Shown here: piece after piece, positions 30,576-41,523 of the stretch | Layout of the letters: every line of letters begins with the position of its first letter | How positions within the stretch are numbered: position 1 is the stretch's first letter | DNA from: Candidatus Yaniella excrementavium | Lineage (GTDB): Bacteria; Actinomycetota; Actinomycetes; Actinomycetales; Micrococcaceae | DNA length: 64,000 bases | Direction: 5' to 3' | Assembly: GCA_019115865.1 (NCBI GenBank) | Contig: DXCT01000005.1 | Span: 90,057-154,056 of the forward strand | Position numbers and translations under genes: made by a program | Notes under the pieces: generated by a model | What the model was told of the DNA's origin: nothing | The model's input: only the letters and a program-made list of their open reading frames with translations | Databases searched by the model: none

Positions 30576-32216
30576 GTGACGAACACCTCCACACGAACTA
30601 CCGCAGGCAAAACTGAGCGCCGAATTCGGCGCGAACTCAACGACCGCCTGCGCCGGCTGGAATACGGCGCTGCCAAACACGATCCGCTCAAAAATCCTGC
30701 AGAAGCCACCTTTGGCCAGCGGGCCAAACGTGCCATCATTTTGATCATCCTGACCGCGCTGATTCCTGGTAGCGCCCAATCTGTGACCGGCCACCACCGA
30801 CTCGGCCGCATCGCACTGACCGTTACCCTCCTGAACTGGGGCATCATTATTCTGACAGGTTTGGGACTGCTGCTGGCACGCGGCTTCACCATGTCCTTGG
30901 CGTTCAATCAGTATGTCCAAAGTATCGGCATCTTCTATTTAGCTGCGCTCGCCGCCGGTTGGCTCATTCTCTGGTTAGATACCGCCCGAATCATCAAATT
31001 CGTCAAACTTAAGCCCACCGCGCGGCCGATTCTTGGGTTTTTGCTAGTGGCACTTATGGTGGTCACTTCCGGAGGCGCAGCCTATGGCGCCTACTTACTC
31101 AACGCCTCAACATCGTCACTGGGCGCAATTTTCGGTTCGGGTCCAGCAGTGGATGAATCCGATGGCCGATACAATATTTTGATTCTGGGCGCCGACGCCG
31201 GTGAAGGTCGTACCGGTCTGCGTCCCGACTCGATCTCTGTTGCCTCGATCAACGCCGATACCGGCAAGATTGTGTTGTTCTCGATCCCCAGGAACTTCCA
31301 GAACGCTCGTTTCGCGTCCGATTCACCGCTCTGGGAGGTGTATCCAGACGGCTACAGCTGTGGTGACTCGTGTATCATCAATGCGTTGTATACCGATGTC
31401 GCCAATAACTACAGCGACCTCTACCCCACCTCGGAAGATCCGGGCGCAGAAGCCATGATGGATGCAGCATCGGGTATCTTGAATCTTGATGTGAGCGGCT
31501 ACGTCATGATTGACATGGACGGATTCTCCGAACTGATCGATGCCATGGGTGGCGTCGAAGTGACAACCGGCGGCTATACGCCATATCGTGGGACGCGGCC
31601 TGATGGTGAATGGGGCAACGCGTGGTGGGGACCTGACACCCACACCTTCGACGGCGAGGAAGCTCTCGGTTTTGCACGTTCAAGGAACTGGTCTACCGAC
31701 TACTCTCGCATCCAACGCCAGCAATGCGTCCAACAGGCTATGCTCAGCCAATTTGATGTACCCACCTTGGTTACGAGATTCGAGGGGATCCTCGGGGCCG
31801 GAGAGCAGATGGTCGAAACGTCTATTCCACAGTCCCAAGTGGGCAGCTTCTTGAATCTCGGAGTTAAATCCCAGCGACAAGATATGGAACGACTCACCAT
31901 CGGAGCACCAGATTTCGGTGACCAAGGAGAACAGTTTTCTACCTACCCGGACTTCGATGAGATCCACCAGCGCGTCGACGAGATACTCAGTGAGGACGGT
32001 ACACCACCCTCGGGAGCTCACCTGATGCAACCTACCATCGGCATGTACTTCGCGCAGGCTGATACCGACGATCCAACCGCGAACTGGGATCCCGTCCCCA
32101 CCCAACCCGACGGTAGTGAAATCACCGAAGAATATCTGATGTGGGCCGAGGACACCGGTCAAGAAAATTTGCTGAGTGACGCCGCCGAAACCAACCACCA
32201 GTGCCATCCCGGCTAA
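30576..32216 (+). CDS. LCP (LytR-CpsA-Psr) family protein
   Basis: N-terminal TM bundle; NILILGADAGEGRTGLRPDSISVASI, SIPRN, ALGFARSRNWSTDYSRIQRQQ. Confidence 0.92.
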   Translation: MTNTSTRTTAGKTERRIRRELNDRLRRLEYGAAKHDPLKNPAEATFGQRAKRAIILIILTALIPGSAQSVTGHHRLGRIALTVTLLNWGIIILTGLGLLLARGFTMSLAFNQYVQSIGIFYLAALAAGWLILWLDTARIIKFVKLKPTARPILGFLLVALMVVTSGGAAYGAYLLNASTSSLGAIFGSGPAVDESDGRYNILILGADAGEGRTGLRPDSISVASINADTGKIVLFSIPRNFQNARFASDSPLWEVYPDGYSCGDSCIINALYTDVANNYSDLYPTSEDPGAEAMMDAASGILNLDVSGYVMIDMDGFSELIDAMGGVEVTTGGYTPYRGTRPDGEWGNAWWGPDTHTFDGEEALGFARSRNWSTDYSRIQRQQCVQQAMLSQFDVPTLVTRFEGILGAGEQMVETSIPQSQVGSFLNLGVKSQRQDMERLTIGAPDFGDQGEQFSTYPDFDEIHQRVDEILSEDGTPPSGAHLMQPTIGMYFAQADTDDPTANWDPVPTQPDGSEITEEYLMWAEDTGQENLLSDAAETNHQCHPG

Positions 32217-32246
32217 ACTCATCACGAGAAAGAAAGGCCAATCCAT

Positions 32247-33509
32247 TTGACCAATCGTGTTCCGTCCGGTCAGCAACCCGCGTTGTATCGGCTCACGGCT
32301 CCCGTGAAAGATTATGCCTGGGGTTCTACCACTCTCTTAGCTGATCTCACAAACACCAACCACTCGTCGACCCCGCAGGCAGAACTGTGGTTCGGGACCC
32401 ATCCCACCACCCAGACCACTTTACCTGACGGTCGCGCACTGGCCGATCTGATCGATCTCCCCTACTTGGTCAAGCTGCTAGCAGCCGAGCAGCCACTGTC
32501 GATCCAGGCCCACCCAACCATCGTTCAAGCCGAAGCTGGCTTCGCGGCTGAAAATGCCGCCGGCCTTGCGATCGATGATCCACAACGCACTTACCGAGAT
32601 CCCAACCACAAGCCTGAAATGCTCGTGGCACTCACCGATTTCACCGCGCTTGCCGGCTTCCGTGATCCCACCGCATCCGCCAAAACCTTTGGCACACTTG
32701 CACAGCTCGTCGAGCTGCCCGAACTTGGAGTCGTCTTAGCCAATATGGCCACCCAGCTAGCCGAGGGCAAAATCAAAGAGGTCTTTGGCCAACTCGTCGA
32801 CACAGAATCACCATTTTGGCAGCCTGATGGGTGGACCAAGACGATCTTCCATACGGTCGAACACGCAAATATCGATGACGACACCCTGGCAAATGCATTG
32901 GCTGTGTCAAAGATTCACCCCGATGATCCAGGTGCTCTTGTCACACTGTTGATGAACCTGATCCACCTCTGCCCCGGCGAATCGATATTCATTCCAGATG
33001 GCACCATTCATGCTTATGTGTCTGGACTTGGCGTGGAAATCATGGCCACTTCAGATAACGTGATTCGTGGCGGACTGACCATCAAACATATCGATGTCAA
33101 AGAGCTCGACAAAGTGGTGCGGTATCAACCAGATCCGCCACCCCTGCTGGATCCCCGCGTTGACCACTCTGCAACTATGACGGTTACACATTTCGAACCA
33201 CCCGTCGACGACTTTGCCCTCACCCGCTATGACTTAGGCGCCGACCAACGAATGTCCGTGGTGCCCGATAGGCCCCGAATTGCTATATGTACCGGTGGCA
33301 CGGGGCAGTTGGTAAGCCAAGACGACACCGCTGAAGTAACACCCGGAACCGGTATCTACCTTCCTGGCAATGGCCAATCTGTAGAACTGACCGCGGGACC
33401 CACCGGTGTGACTATGTTCATAGCCTTCCAACCGCAAACTTCTGCCAAAGACTCAACAAAACGACAAACCGCGGTGGCCAACGGCAAGTCGTCGGCAACC
33501 GCGGTCTAG
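32247..33509 (+). CDS. manA: Mannose-6-phosphate isomerase, class I
   Basis: KDYAWGSTTLLADL, LSIQAHPT, DPNHKPEML, FIPDGTIHAYVSGLGVEIMATSDNVIRGGLT. Confidence 0.95.
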   Translation: MTNRVPSGQQPALYRLTAPVKDYAWGSTTLLADLTNTNHSSTPQAELWFGTHPTTQTTLPDGRALADLIDLPYLVKLLAAEQPLSIQAHPTIVQAEAGFAAENAAGLAIDDPQRTYRDPNHKPEMLVALTDFTALAGFRDPTASAKTFGTLAQLVELPELGVVLANMATQLAEGKIKEVFGQLVDTESPFWQPDGWTKTIFHTVEHANIDDDTLANALAVSKIHPDDPGALVTLLMNLIHLCPGESIFIPDGTIHAYVSGLGVEIMATSDNVIRGGLTIKHIDVKELDKVVRYQPDPPPLLDPRVDHSATMTVTHFEPPVDDFALTRYDLGADQRMSVVPDRPRIAICTGGTGQLVSQDDTAEVTPGTGIYLPGNGQSVELTAGPTGVTMFIAFQPQTSAKDSTKRQTAVANGKSSATAV

Positions 33510-33526
33510 CGTCAAAGCACGCTCTG

Positions 33527-34531
33527 TTAGTTAGCTTTTTTCCATTTTGCCGGCCGGTGTTCAGCTTCAATGATCCGAACGGTACCGGTCTGGCCACGCA
33601 TCACAATCGACTGGGTCTCGACCCGGTTGGAGAAATATCGAGTACCCCGTAACAGGTCGCCATCAGTAATACCGGTTGCGGCAAAGTAGCAATTCTCGGT
33701 AGAAACCAAATCATTGGTGGTCAAAATAGCGTCTACATCTAGTCCGGCGTCAATGGCCTTCTGGCGCTCTTCATCATCAGCCGGGGCCAGACGACCCTGA
33801 ATCATGCCACCGGTTGCTTTGATTGCGCACGCAGTAATGATGCCTTCGGGTGTGCCACCGGTGCCCAACAGCATATCGACATCAGTATTGTGACGTGCTG
33901 CAGCAATCCCTCCGGCAACGTCTCCGTCCATAATGAACTTTACCCGTGCCCCAGCTTCACGAATTTCACGAACCAGATTTTCGTGCCGTGGCCGATCTAG
34001 CACACAAACGTTGAGCTGCGAGACTTTTTTGTCCAACGCTTTCGAGAGTAACTGCAAATTCTGTTTGACCGGCAAACGCAAGTCCACAATATCCGCGGCT
34101 TCCGGGCCAACAACCATCTTGTCCATGTAAAACACGCTGGAAGCATCATACATCGACCCACGTTCAGCAACCGCCATAACAGACAGCGCATTGTTGTAGC
34201 CCATAGCGGTCAGCATCGTGCCATCAATCGGATCCACGGCGACGTCGACCTTCGGGCCCAGACCATCGCCCACAGATTCACCGTTGTATAGCATCGGGGC
34301 TTCATCTTTTTCACCTTCGCCAATAACCACGGTTCCGTCCATGTGCACTGTGTGCAGAAACGCTCGCATGGCATCAACGGCAGCACCATCCGCAATGTTT
34401 TTCTCACCAAAGCCGACCCATTCGGAAGCACCGATGGCCGCAGCTTCGGTGACTCGGACGAGTTCCATTGCGAGGTTGCGGTCTTGGGTACCCGCACCTT
34501 CAAATTGTTGTGCCGAAGACTTATTCGTCAT
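33527..34531 (-). CDS. glpX: Class II fructose-1,6-bisphosphatase
   Basis: [81 protein letters not shown]. Confidence 0.97.
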   Translation of the reverse strand: MTNKSSAQQFEGAGTQDRNLAMELVRVTEAAAIGASEWVGFGEKNIADGAAVDAMRAFLHTVHMDGTVVIGEGEKDEAPMLYNGESVGDGLGPKVDVAVDPIDGTMLTAMGYNNALSVMAVAERGSMYDASSVFYMDKMVVGPEAADIVDLRLPVKQNLQLLSKALDKKVSQLNVCVLDRPRHENLVREIREAGARVKFIMDGDVAGGIAAARHNTDVDMLLGTGGTPEGIITACAIKATGGMIQGRLAPADDEERQKAIDAGLDVDAILTTNDLVSTENCYFAATGITDGDLLRGTRYFSNRVETQSIVMRGQTGTVRIIEAEHRPAKWKKAN

Positions 34532-34665
34532 GTAGCTACTCCAAAAAACAGACTGTGCGGAGGAAAATTACTTCCCTATTCTAGCGCGAATATGGTCGCC
34601 GATGAGTTTGGTGGCACAATAGAGTCGTAGAGTAAAAAATCTGGTGTTGTTGCAAAGGAAAAACC

Positions 34666-35298
34666 ATCACTACCGAACACGATGAGGCTGCTGCCAAGCC
34701 AAAACTCACCAAATCGCAGAGTAACCGGATGAGCCAGACAGCTAAGGCGATGACCTATTCGGTGCTAGCAACATTAGCGATTGTTTTAGGCTGGATGGCC
34801 CTCAACCCCCAGGCGAACAACGAGTTTGACCCCGGTGTGGATGTTGCAGTTGCCGAACAAGAGGTTGTTAAAGTTGCGCCTTTTGTTCCAGCCACTCTTG
34901 ATGCCCCAGATACCTGGCGGGCAAACTACGCGCGCTGGGATGCCGGTGCCCAAACTGATATTCCTTCTTGGGAGGTGGGCTATTTGACCGAGGAAGAAGA
35001 GTTCTTTGGCATCTCACAAACGTCCAATGCGACCGCAGGATGGGTCGATGATAAAATCAATCCGGTAGGCGAAGCAACAGAAACCACCGTGGCGAATCAC
35101 GAGGTCACCCGTTGGATCGGCGAAGATGAGCATATTTATTTTGTTGCTGAATTGGACCAGCAAGCCAACTCTAACGAAAATGCCCAAACAGAACATAGAG
35201 TCGAGCCCTCGGACACCATGACGGTAATGCTGTCCGGCTCTATGGATGAAGAAACACTACGCCAGTTGGCCGCTGAGGTTCTGAACCAATATCAGTAA
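34666..35298 (+). CDS. DUF4245-like membrane-anchored protein; probable start at ATC 34666, conservative ATG start 34729
   Basis: SQTAKAMTYSVLATLAIVLGWMALNP TM anchor and DTWRANYARWD; upstream codons open in frame, AAAGGA 6 nt before ATC. Confidence 0.65.
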   Translation: MTTEHDEAAAKPKLTKSQSNRMSQTAKAMTYSVLATLAIVLGWMALNPQANNEFDPGVDVAVAEQEVVKVAPFVPATLDAPDTWRANYARWDAGAQTDIPSWEVGYLTEEEEFFGISQTSNATAGWVDDKINPVGEATETTVANHEVTRWIGEDEHIYFVAELDQQANSNENAQTEHRVEPSDTMTVMLSGSMDEETLRQLAAEVLNQYQ

Positions 35299-35343
35299 TC
35301 GCTTTTCGGCCTCGAATCAACGAACCCTACCAAAGGATACAAG

Positions 35344-35964
35344 ATGCCCTCATCGTTATCACCGCAAGAAGCCTGGGGGCTACTCCAAGCCGGCAACGAT
35401 CGATTCGTAGAAGGCTCCGTCGATCATCCCCACCAAGATGCTGGCTGGCGTGCGGCACTGGCTGAGTCGCAGAGTCCACACGCGGTGATTTTTGGTTGCG
35501 CCGACTCTCGGCTCGCAGCAGAGATTATCTTCGATGTTGGCCTTGGTGATGTATTCGTTATTCGTACCGCGGGCCAGGTTATCGATGATGCCGTGCTGGG
35601 ATCCCTGCAGTTTGCGATTGAGGAAATCGATGTCCCGCTCATCATTATTCTTGGACACGATAACTGCGGTGCTGTCACCGCCGCTGTGGAATCGATGGAA
35701 ACTTCTGTCATGCCTAAGGGCTTCATGCGTTCATTGGTCGAACGCATCATGCCCTCGGTCATGGCAGCTCGTTCCAAGGGCATCACAGATGTCAATGGGA
35801 CCGTCAAGGAACACACCGACCAAACAGTCCACCGCGTCGTCGATACATCCGGCGCCGTGGCACAAGCAGTGGCTGAGGGAAAGACTGCGGTTATGGGTAT
35901 AACCTATTCCCTGTCCAACGGCACCGTCCAAATTGGCGATATTTTGGGTCCTGTCGAAGCATAA
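35344..35964 (+). CDS. Beta-class carbonic anhydrase
   Basis: FGCADSRLAAEIIFDVGLGDVFVIRTAGQ, LGHDNCGAVTAA. Confidence 0.95.
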   Translation: MPSSLSPQEAWGLLQAGNDRFVEGSVDHPHQDAGWRAALAESQSPHAVIFGCADSRLAAEIIFDVGLGDVFVIRTAGQVIDDAVLGSLQFAIEEIDVPLIIILGHDNCGAVTAAVESMETSVMPKGFMRSLVERIMPSVMAARSKGITDVNGTVKEHTDQTVHRVVDTSGAVAQAVAEGKTAVMGITYSLSNGTVQIGDILGPVEA

Positions 35965-36033
35965 ATACCTACAGATTTGACCGAAGCAGAAATAAGCATC
36001 AACAAGGGTAGTTCCCAATCTAGGATAAGGATT

Positions 36034-37455
36034 ATGACAACGAAGTCTGATAATCAACAATTCCGTATTGAACACGACACCATGGGCGAAGTGCGAGTAC
36101 CGGTAAACGCCCTGTACTCCGCACAAACCCAGCGTGCAGTAGAAAATTTCCCGATCTCGGGCCAGGGTCTTGAGCCCGCCCACATCCACGCGCTAAGTCT
36201 CGTCAAGAAAGCGTGCGCGGTTGCTAATAATGAATTGGGTGTTATTAGCGATGATCAGGCACAGGCCATCAAATCCGCCGCAGATCAGGTGATCGCCGGT
36301 GAACACGATGACCAGTTCCCGATCGATATTTTCCAGACCGGTTCTGGCACCTCTTCGAACATGAACACCAATGAGGTATTAGCCAACCTAGCGAACCAAG
36401 CGTTGAAAGCAGCGGGTTCAGCAGCCAGCGTCCACCCGAATGACCACGTTAATGCCTCTCAATCGTCCAACGACGTTTTCCCAACATCGGTCCACGTTGC
36501 GGTGACGAACGCGCTGATTAATAACCTCAAACCAGCGCTTGTTCATCTTGCCGAATCACTAGAACGCAAGGCCAAAGAATTTCAAACCGTCGTCAAAGCC
36601 GGCCGTACCCACCTCATGGACGCCACCCCGGTCACCATGGGCCAAGAATTTGGCGGCTACGCCGCGCAGGTTCGATACGGCATTGAACGCATCGATTCTG
36701 CACTACCTCGCGTTGCAGAAGTCCCACTGGGCGGTACCGCCGTTGGAACGGGTATCAATACACCGCTCGGCTTCGCCGAGCGTGTCATTGAGATCCTGGC
36801 CGAGGAATCAGGATTGCCGATCACTGAAGCTCGCAATCACTTCGAAGCCCAAGCAAACCGTGACGGGTTGGTCGAAGCGTCGGGACAATTACGCAACATT
36901 GCTTACTCACTGCTGAAGATCAATAACGATCTCCGCTGGATGGGATCCGGCCCGAACACCGGCCTAGGCGAACTTGCTATTCCGGATCTTCAGCCTGGTT
37001 CATCCATTATGCCGGGGAAAGTCAACCCGGTCATTGTTGAAGCCGTCTCGATGGTTTGTGCTCAGGTAATCGGCAACGACACCACCGTCTCCTTGTCTTC
37101 AACCAACGGTGCATTCGAACTCAACGTCGGCATTCCGGTTATGGCCTCCAACCTCTTAGAGTCCATACGCCTGTTGACGAACTCATCACACGTGATGGCC
37201 GATAAGATGATTGACGGACTTGAAGCAAACGTCGAACGTGCTGCATTCCTGGCGGGTGCATCGCCGTCAATTGTGACCCCGCTGAATAAGATCATCGGTT
37301 ATGAAGCTGCGGCTGAAATCGCGAAATACTCGGTAGCAGAGAAAGTTACCGTTCGCGAAGCAACAATCGCGCTAGGTTACGTTGAACGCGGGGATATTAG
37401 TGAAGAGCAGCTTGATAAGGCGCTCGACCCAATGTCGATGACCCGTCCAAGCTAA
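36034..37455 (+). CDS. fumC: Class II fumarate hydratase
   Basis: [45 protein letters not shown]; Met at 36034 preferred. Confidence 0.97.
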   Translation: MTTKSDNQQFRIEHDTMGEVRVPVNALYSAQTQRAVENFPISGQGLEPAHIHALSLVKKACAVANNELGVISDDQAQAIKSAADQVIAGEHDDQFPIDIFQTGSGTSSNMNTNEVLANLANQALKAAGSAASVHPNDHVNASQSSNDVFPTSVHVAVTNALINNLKPALVHLAESLERKAKEFQTVVKAGRTHLMDATPVTMGQEFGGYAAQVRYGIERIDSALPRVAEVPLGGTAVGTGINTPLGFAERVIEILAEESGLPITEARNHFEAQANRDGLVEASGQLRNIAYSLLKINNDLRWMGSGPNTGLGELAIPDLQPGSSIMPGKVNPVIVEAVSMVCAQVIGNDTTVSLSSTNGAFELNVGIPVMASNLLESIRLLTNSSHVMADKMIDGLEANVERAAFLAGASPSIVTPLNKIIGYEAAAEIAKYSVAEKVTVREATIALGYVERGDISEEQLDKALDPMSMTRPS

Positions 37456-37469
37456 TCCAACACGTTTTC

Positions 37470-37502
37470 AGTGATCCTCGCACACAGTGTGCGAGGATCA
37501 CT
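37470..37502. terminator. Perfect 15-bp stem, 3-nt loop hairpin between convergent fumC and FAD monooxygenase
   Basis: AGTGATCCTCGCACA-CAG-TGTGCGAGGATCACT. Confidence 0.7.
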
Positions 37503-37505
37503 AAG

Positions 37506-38654
37506 TTAATGCCATGGATTGCTGTAGCTTGGTGGCTTCCACGATTGCAGTTGTTGAGACGCCAACCCGGCGATACTTCCCGGTGTTAGACGCATGCCGA
37601 GATCACGTATCCCCGCGGTCAACGGCCCCGATGCTTGTGCAACCTTGCCCATCCAGCGGGACTGGCGCCATAGCGTCGTAGTGCGTTGACGTCGCAGCCT
37701 GTTATAGCGTTTAAGTACTCCATCAAGATCATCGCCGTGGCTGCCGCGTAACAGCATTATCAGGGTAACCGCGTCTTCGATGCCTTGACCGGCGCCCTGG
37801 CCAAGATTCGGCCTCATGGCGTGAGCAGCATCGCCTAGGAGCACCGTACGGTCCACTGTGAAGCTCGCCAACGGTTTGGTGAGCTCATAAACATCATGGC
37901 GGATAATGTTTTCAGAAGGCGTTGCTGCCAGGCAGTCAGGAATGGGATCATGCCACGCCCCAAAAATCTCGTGGAGTGCTTGCCGCTCATCTGCAAACTC
38001 CCGACCTGGTTGGGTCGTCAGTGTCCCAAACCAGTAGAGCCGGTTGTCCGGCAAGGGCACAATCCCGAAAATGCGTCCGCGCCCCCACGTCTCTGACGCC
38101 GCGTTGTCTATCTCAACCGGTCTATCGGTGACGCCCCGCCAGGCGGTATAGCCCGAATACAACAGCCCGGTCTCTAGGCCCAAACGCTGTCGGTTTTCAC
38201 TGCGTAGTCCGTCAGCTGCAATAACGAGATCATATACTTCACTCGCTCCCTGCACCGTGATAGTCGGCGCACCGTTGGTCGCGACCAATGCTCTAGCGCC
38301 GAAACGCAGTGAATCAGCGGCTAGCTGTGCGACCAGGGCATCTTGCAGGGTCACCCGGTGCACGCTGCGCAGGCTAGCAACCGCGGCTTTGGGTAATGTA
38401 AGCAACCAATCCCCATCGGGTGTGCGTTGCCCGGCCCGCATCGTGGCAATTTCCCCGCTCGAAACACTTTGGACGAGCTCAGACAAACCCACGGTAGCTA
38501 ACGCATCGAACGCGTTACCAAACAGCGTAAGTCCTGCGCCATCATCCCCGGGGTGGTCACGCTGTTCATACACTGTGACTTCATGACCGTCACGCTCTAG
38601 CCCACAAGCCGCTACAAGACCGGCGATGCCGGCACCAATCACCGCAATTCGCAC
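37506..38654 (-). CDS. FAD-dependent monooxygenase (aromatic-ring hydroxylase-like)
   Basis: VIGAGIAGLVAACGLERDGHEVTVYEQR, LLGDAAHAMRPNLGQGAGQGIEDAVTL. Confidence 0.92.
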   Translation of the reverse strand: MRIAVIGAGIAGLVAACGLERDGHEVTVYEQRDHPGDDGAGLTLFGNAFDALATVGLSELVQSVSSGEIATMRAGQRTPDGDWLLTLPKAAVASLRSVHRVTLQDALVAQLAADSLRFGARALVATNGAPTITVQGASEVYDLVIAADGLRSENRQRLGLETGLLYSGYTAWRGVTDRPVEIDNAASETWGRGRIFGIVPLPDNRLYWFGTLTTQPGREFADERQALHEIFGAWHDPIPDCLAATPSENIIRHDVYELTKPLASFTVDRTVLLGDAAHAMRPNLGQGAGQGIEDAVTLIMLLRGSHGDDLDGVLKRYNRLRRQRTTTLWRQSRWMGKVAQASGPLTAGIRDLGMRLTPGSIAGLASQQLQSWKPPSYSNPWH

Positions 38655-38693
38655 TGACGCTAGCCTTTCTGACGTTTACTGCGAGTCTATGCG

Positions 38694-39224
38694 CTACATC
38701 AGCAGGGTCAGCAAACCACCTACGAGCATGGCTGGTCCAAACGCGATACGGGTGTTCTTTCTTGCTCCTTTGAATACCACCAGGTAGACGGCTTGGAGCC
38801 CTCCGGCCAGGAACGCTAGGACGAAACCGGCGATGACGGCTTCCCACCCGAGGAATCCGGTATATAACCCGATCCCAGCAGCTAGTTTTACGTCGCCCAT
38901 GCCAAGACCCGCACGCGTCAGTATATGTAGTACAAACATTGCCACCAAGTACCCGACGGAACCACCCAGGGTCATAATCCAACGATCCGAAAATATGGAA
39001 TCAGCTGGGGCTGTCAAGGTAGTAGTAAGTAAGAGGCACGCTCCGCCCAGAAAGAACAGACCGGTCCATCGGTTAGGCAACCGATGTTCACGAATATCAA
39101 TGATCCATAAGACGACTGAACACATCAGAAACCAGAGCAGCGCACAACTCAACAGCATCACGGTCAATGGCGAGGCATTAGCGGAGGAGAAGTGTTCGGT
39201 TAGCAGCAGAGTCACGAATGACAC
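38694..39224 (-). CDS. Prepilin peptidase (A24 family)
   Basis: WIIDIREHRLPNRWT and GLGMGDVKLAAGIGLYTGFLGW aspartate motifs. Confidence 0.88.
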   Translation of the reverse strand: MSFVTLLLTEHFSSANASPLTVMLLSCALLWFLMCSVVLWIIDIREHRLPNRWTGLFFLGGACLLLTTTLTAPADSIFSDRWIMTLGGSVGYLVAMFVLHILTRAGLGMGDVKLAAGIGLYTGFLGWEAVIAGFVLAFLAGGLQAVYLVVFKGARKNTRIAFGPAMLVGGLLTLLM

Positions 39225-39285
39225 ATTAGCTAATCATGCATCCTGGCACGCTATGTGTCGCAGGGCCTGTGGAGAGCGCTACTCG

Positions 39286-40083
39286 TCAGGATCCGTAGCG
39301 TCGATTCCGAGTGGCGTAATCACGCAGCGCACGAATGAAGTCCACCCGGCGGAATGCGGGCCACAGCGCTTCGCAAAAATAAAACTCGGAGTAGGCAGAT
39401 TGCCACATCAAAAATCCAGATAGTCGCTGTTCACCTGAAGTACGGATCACAAGATCAGGATCTGGCTGGCCACGAGTGTAGAGGCGATCTGATATGGCTT
39501 CGACATCGAGCGTTTCGATGGCCTGATCTAAGGTGTAGCCCAGCTCGGAGGTATCGGTGAGGAACGATTTTGCAGCATCAACAATTTCTTCACGGCCCCC
39601 ATAGCCAATCGCTACGTTTACATGAAGGCCGGTGTTACCACGTGTAGTTGCTGCGGTTTCGTTCAGCAGATCAGCCAGTGGTTGCGGAAGAATACGCTGG
39701 TCCCCCACAGGATGGACTTTCAGTTGAGTTCCGTCATCCAGTCCAGAGCTCAGCTGGCGTAAGGTCTGCGCAATAATTTTGATCAGGGGCTCGAGTTCGG
39801 CTTTATCCCGGTTGAGGTTTTGGGTCGACAACATATAGAGGGTGACCACCGGAATCTTAAATTCTGCCACCCAGTGTAAGAACTCGTGGATTTTTTCGGC
39901 CCCCACTTGATGACCGTATGCGGTGGAAGCGCCCGTTTGTTTTGCCCAGCGACGATTACCATCCAGCACCACACCGATATGACCAGGTAGTTGGGCTTTC
40001 GTCAGGCTGCGCGCCAGCCGACGTTCATAATACCGATAGACGACGTCTGGGACTCGCAGTGCACCGAATACAGATGTGGCCAT
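39286..40083 (-). CDS. uppS: Isoprenyl transferase (cis-prenyltransferase)
   Basis: HIGVVLDGNRRWAKQTG, AIGYGGREEIVDA, DLVIRTSGEQRLSGFLMWQSAYSEFYF. Confidence 0.95.
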   Translation of the reverse strand: MATSVFGALRVPDVVYRYYERRLARSLTKAQLPGHIGVVLDGNRRWAKQTGASTAYGHQVGAEKIHEFLHWVAEFKIPVVTLYMLSTQNLNRDKAELEPLIKIIAQTLRQLSSGLDDGTQLKVHPVGDQRILPQPLADLLNETAATTRGNTGLHVNVAIGYGGREEIVDAAKSFLTDTSELGYTLDQAIETLDVEAISDRLYTRGQPDPDLVIRTSGEQRLSGFLMWQSAYSEFYFCEALWPAFRRVDFIRALRDYATRNRRYGS

Positions 40084-40095
40084 GCGCTACCGTAC

Positions 40096-40467
40096 CTAGT
40101 CGTTGCGTCCGGAATCGGGCTCTTTGGCTTCCAAGGTGGGCATATCCAGGTAACCCGGGTACTTCTTGCGTAGAAGTTCTGTCTGGCTTTCGGCCAGGTC
40201 ATCAATCTCAGAACGCTCACGATCCTTGTGGTCCAGGTGCGGTTGGTTGCGTTCTACAAGCATGTCTTCGGCAGTTGTGGAACGCAGTTTGACGCGACGA
40301 ATCTGCCGGATCATAATGCGGAACACCACGATCGCTGCCAGCACGAATGCAAACGTTGCCAGGAACCCTAAAATACCTGGGGTGACGTCTTCGTCGCGGA
40401 GTCCCTCGCGTAGCTGGGGATCTTGGACACCGGTTATGACCGCAGTGGATAAAATCGTGTAGAGCAT
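40096..40467 (-). CDS. Small membrane protein of unknown function
   Basis: 123 aa, one strong TM segment, between uppS and mca. Confidence 0.65.
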   Translation of the reverse strand: MLYTILSTAVITGVQDPQLREGLRDEDVTPGILGFLATFAFVLAAIVVFRIMIRQIRRVKLRSTTAEDMLVERNQPHLDHKDRERSEIDDLAESQTELLRKKYPGYLDMPTLEAKEPDSGRND

Positions 40468-40474
40468 GGTGACC

Positions 40475-41452
40475 TTAGTCTAGCGGTGTGTCTCGCAGCC
40501 CGGCGAATAAATCGTCTTCAGGCGTGCTTGTTTGAACTTTGGAATCAATTAGCACGTAGTCTTCCCAAGGCCAATGTTTGCGCAATAACTCATTTGGCGT
40601 AAAGAAAAAACCGCCGTGGGTATCCACCTGGGAGCGGTGAGCTCGCAGAGCTGCGTCACGATACTCCAGAAACGCATCTGTCTTGACCTGGGTGGTGACT
40701 TCGTGATGAGTTAGTCGCCATGCGTCCGGGTCGTCTTCCCCCGCTGCAACACGATCGTACCAATCCAAGCGGTCAGCATATGGCGAATCCATGTCGCTTT
40801 CCAACATCGCGTTGTGGACGGCACGGATCTTTTCCGGATTGAAGGCTCGATCATAGTAGAGCTTGGATATTTCCCATGGCTCACCTGTTCCCGGATAGGC
40901 ATTGGGATCGCCCGACTTCTCATAGGCTTCTATCGAGATGGCATGAGTACGAAGGTGATCAGGGTGAGGGTAACCACCGATTTCATCGTAAGTCACCATG
41001 ACGTGGGGTTTGAACTCGCGAATCACACGGATCAATGGGGCCGTAGCGTCTTCCAAGGGCAAAGAGGCAAATGATCCGGGGGCTAGTAAATCCATGGGGT
41101 CCCCTGAGGGGAACCCTGAATCGCGGAAGCCCAACCAGCGATGTTCGATGTTCAGAATACGTGCTGCTTCCGCCATTTCGTGGAACCGGACGGCAGTAAT
41201 GTCTCGTGCTACTCGTACCGAATCACCGTAATACGGGTTGTTCAGGTCTCCCATTGCACCGTCGGTCGCCGTAGCCACCATGACCCGTGCCCCTGCGTGA
41301 ACATATGCCGCCATGGTCGCTGCGCCTTTTGAAGCCTCATCATCAGGATGGGCATGGACTGCCAATAACCGCAGCCCCGTAGAATGAGGTAGACCTGAGT
41401 CGGTGACAGCTGGCAGCTGTGGATCGGACGACATGACGTGGACTCCTTGCAT
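40475..41452 (-). CDS. mca: Mycothiol S-conjugate amidase
   Basis: LLAVHAHPDDEASKGAATMAAYV, EIGGYPHPDHLRTH. Confidence 0.93.
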   Translation of the reverse strand: MQGVHVMSSDPQLPAVTDSGLPHSTGLRLLAVHAHPDDEASKGAATMAAYVHAGARVMVATATDGAMGDLNNPYYGDSVRVARDITAVRFHEMAEAARILNIEHRWLGFRDSGFPSGDPMDLLAPGSFASLPLEDATAPLIRVIREFKPHVMVTYDEIGGYPHPDHLRTHAISIEAYEKSGDPNAYPGTGEPWEISKLYYDRAFNPEKIRAVHNAMLESDMDSPYADRLDWYDRVAAGEDDPDAWRLTHHEVTTQVKTDAFLEYRDAALRAHRSQVDTHGGFFFTPNELLRKHWPWEDYVLIDSKVQTSTPEDDLFAGLRDTPLD

Positions 41453-41523
41453 GACAAAATACTGTGGCTTAGGGCGTACAGAATTCGGACGACGATACGT
41501 ACTGTATTAGGCTATAACTTGAT

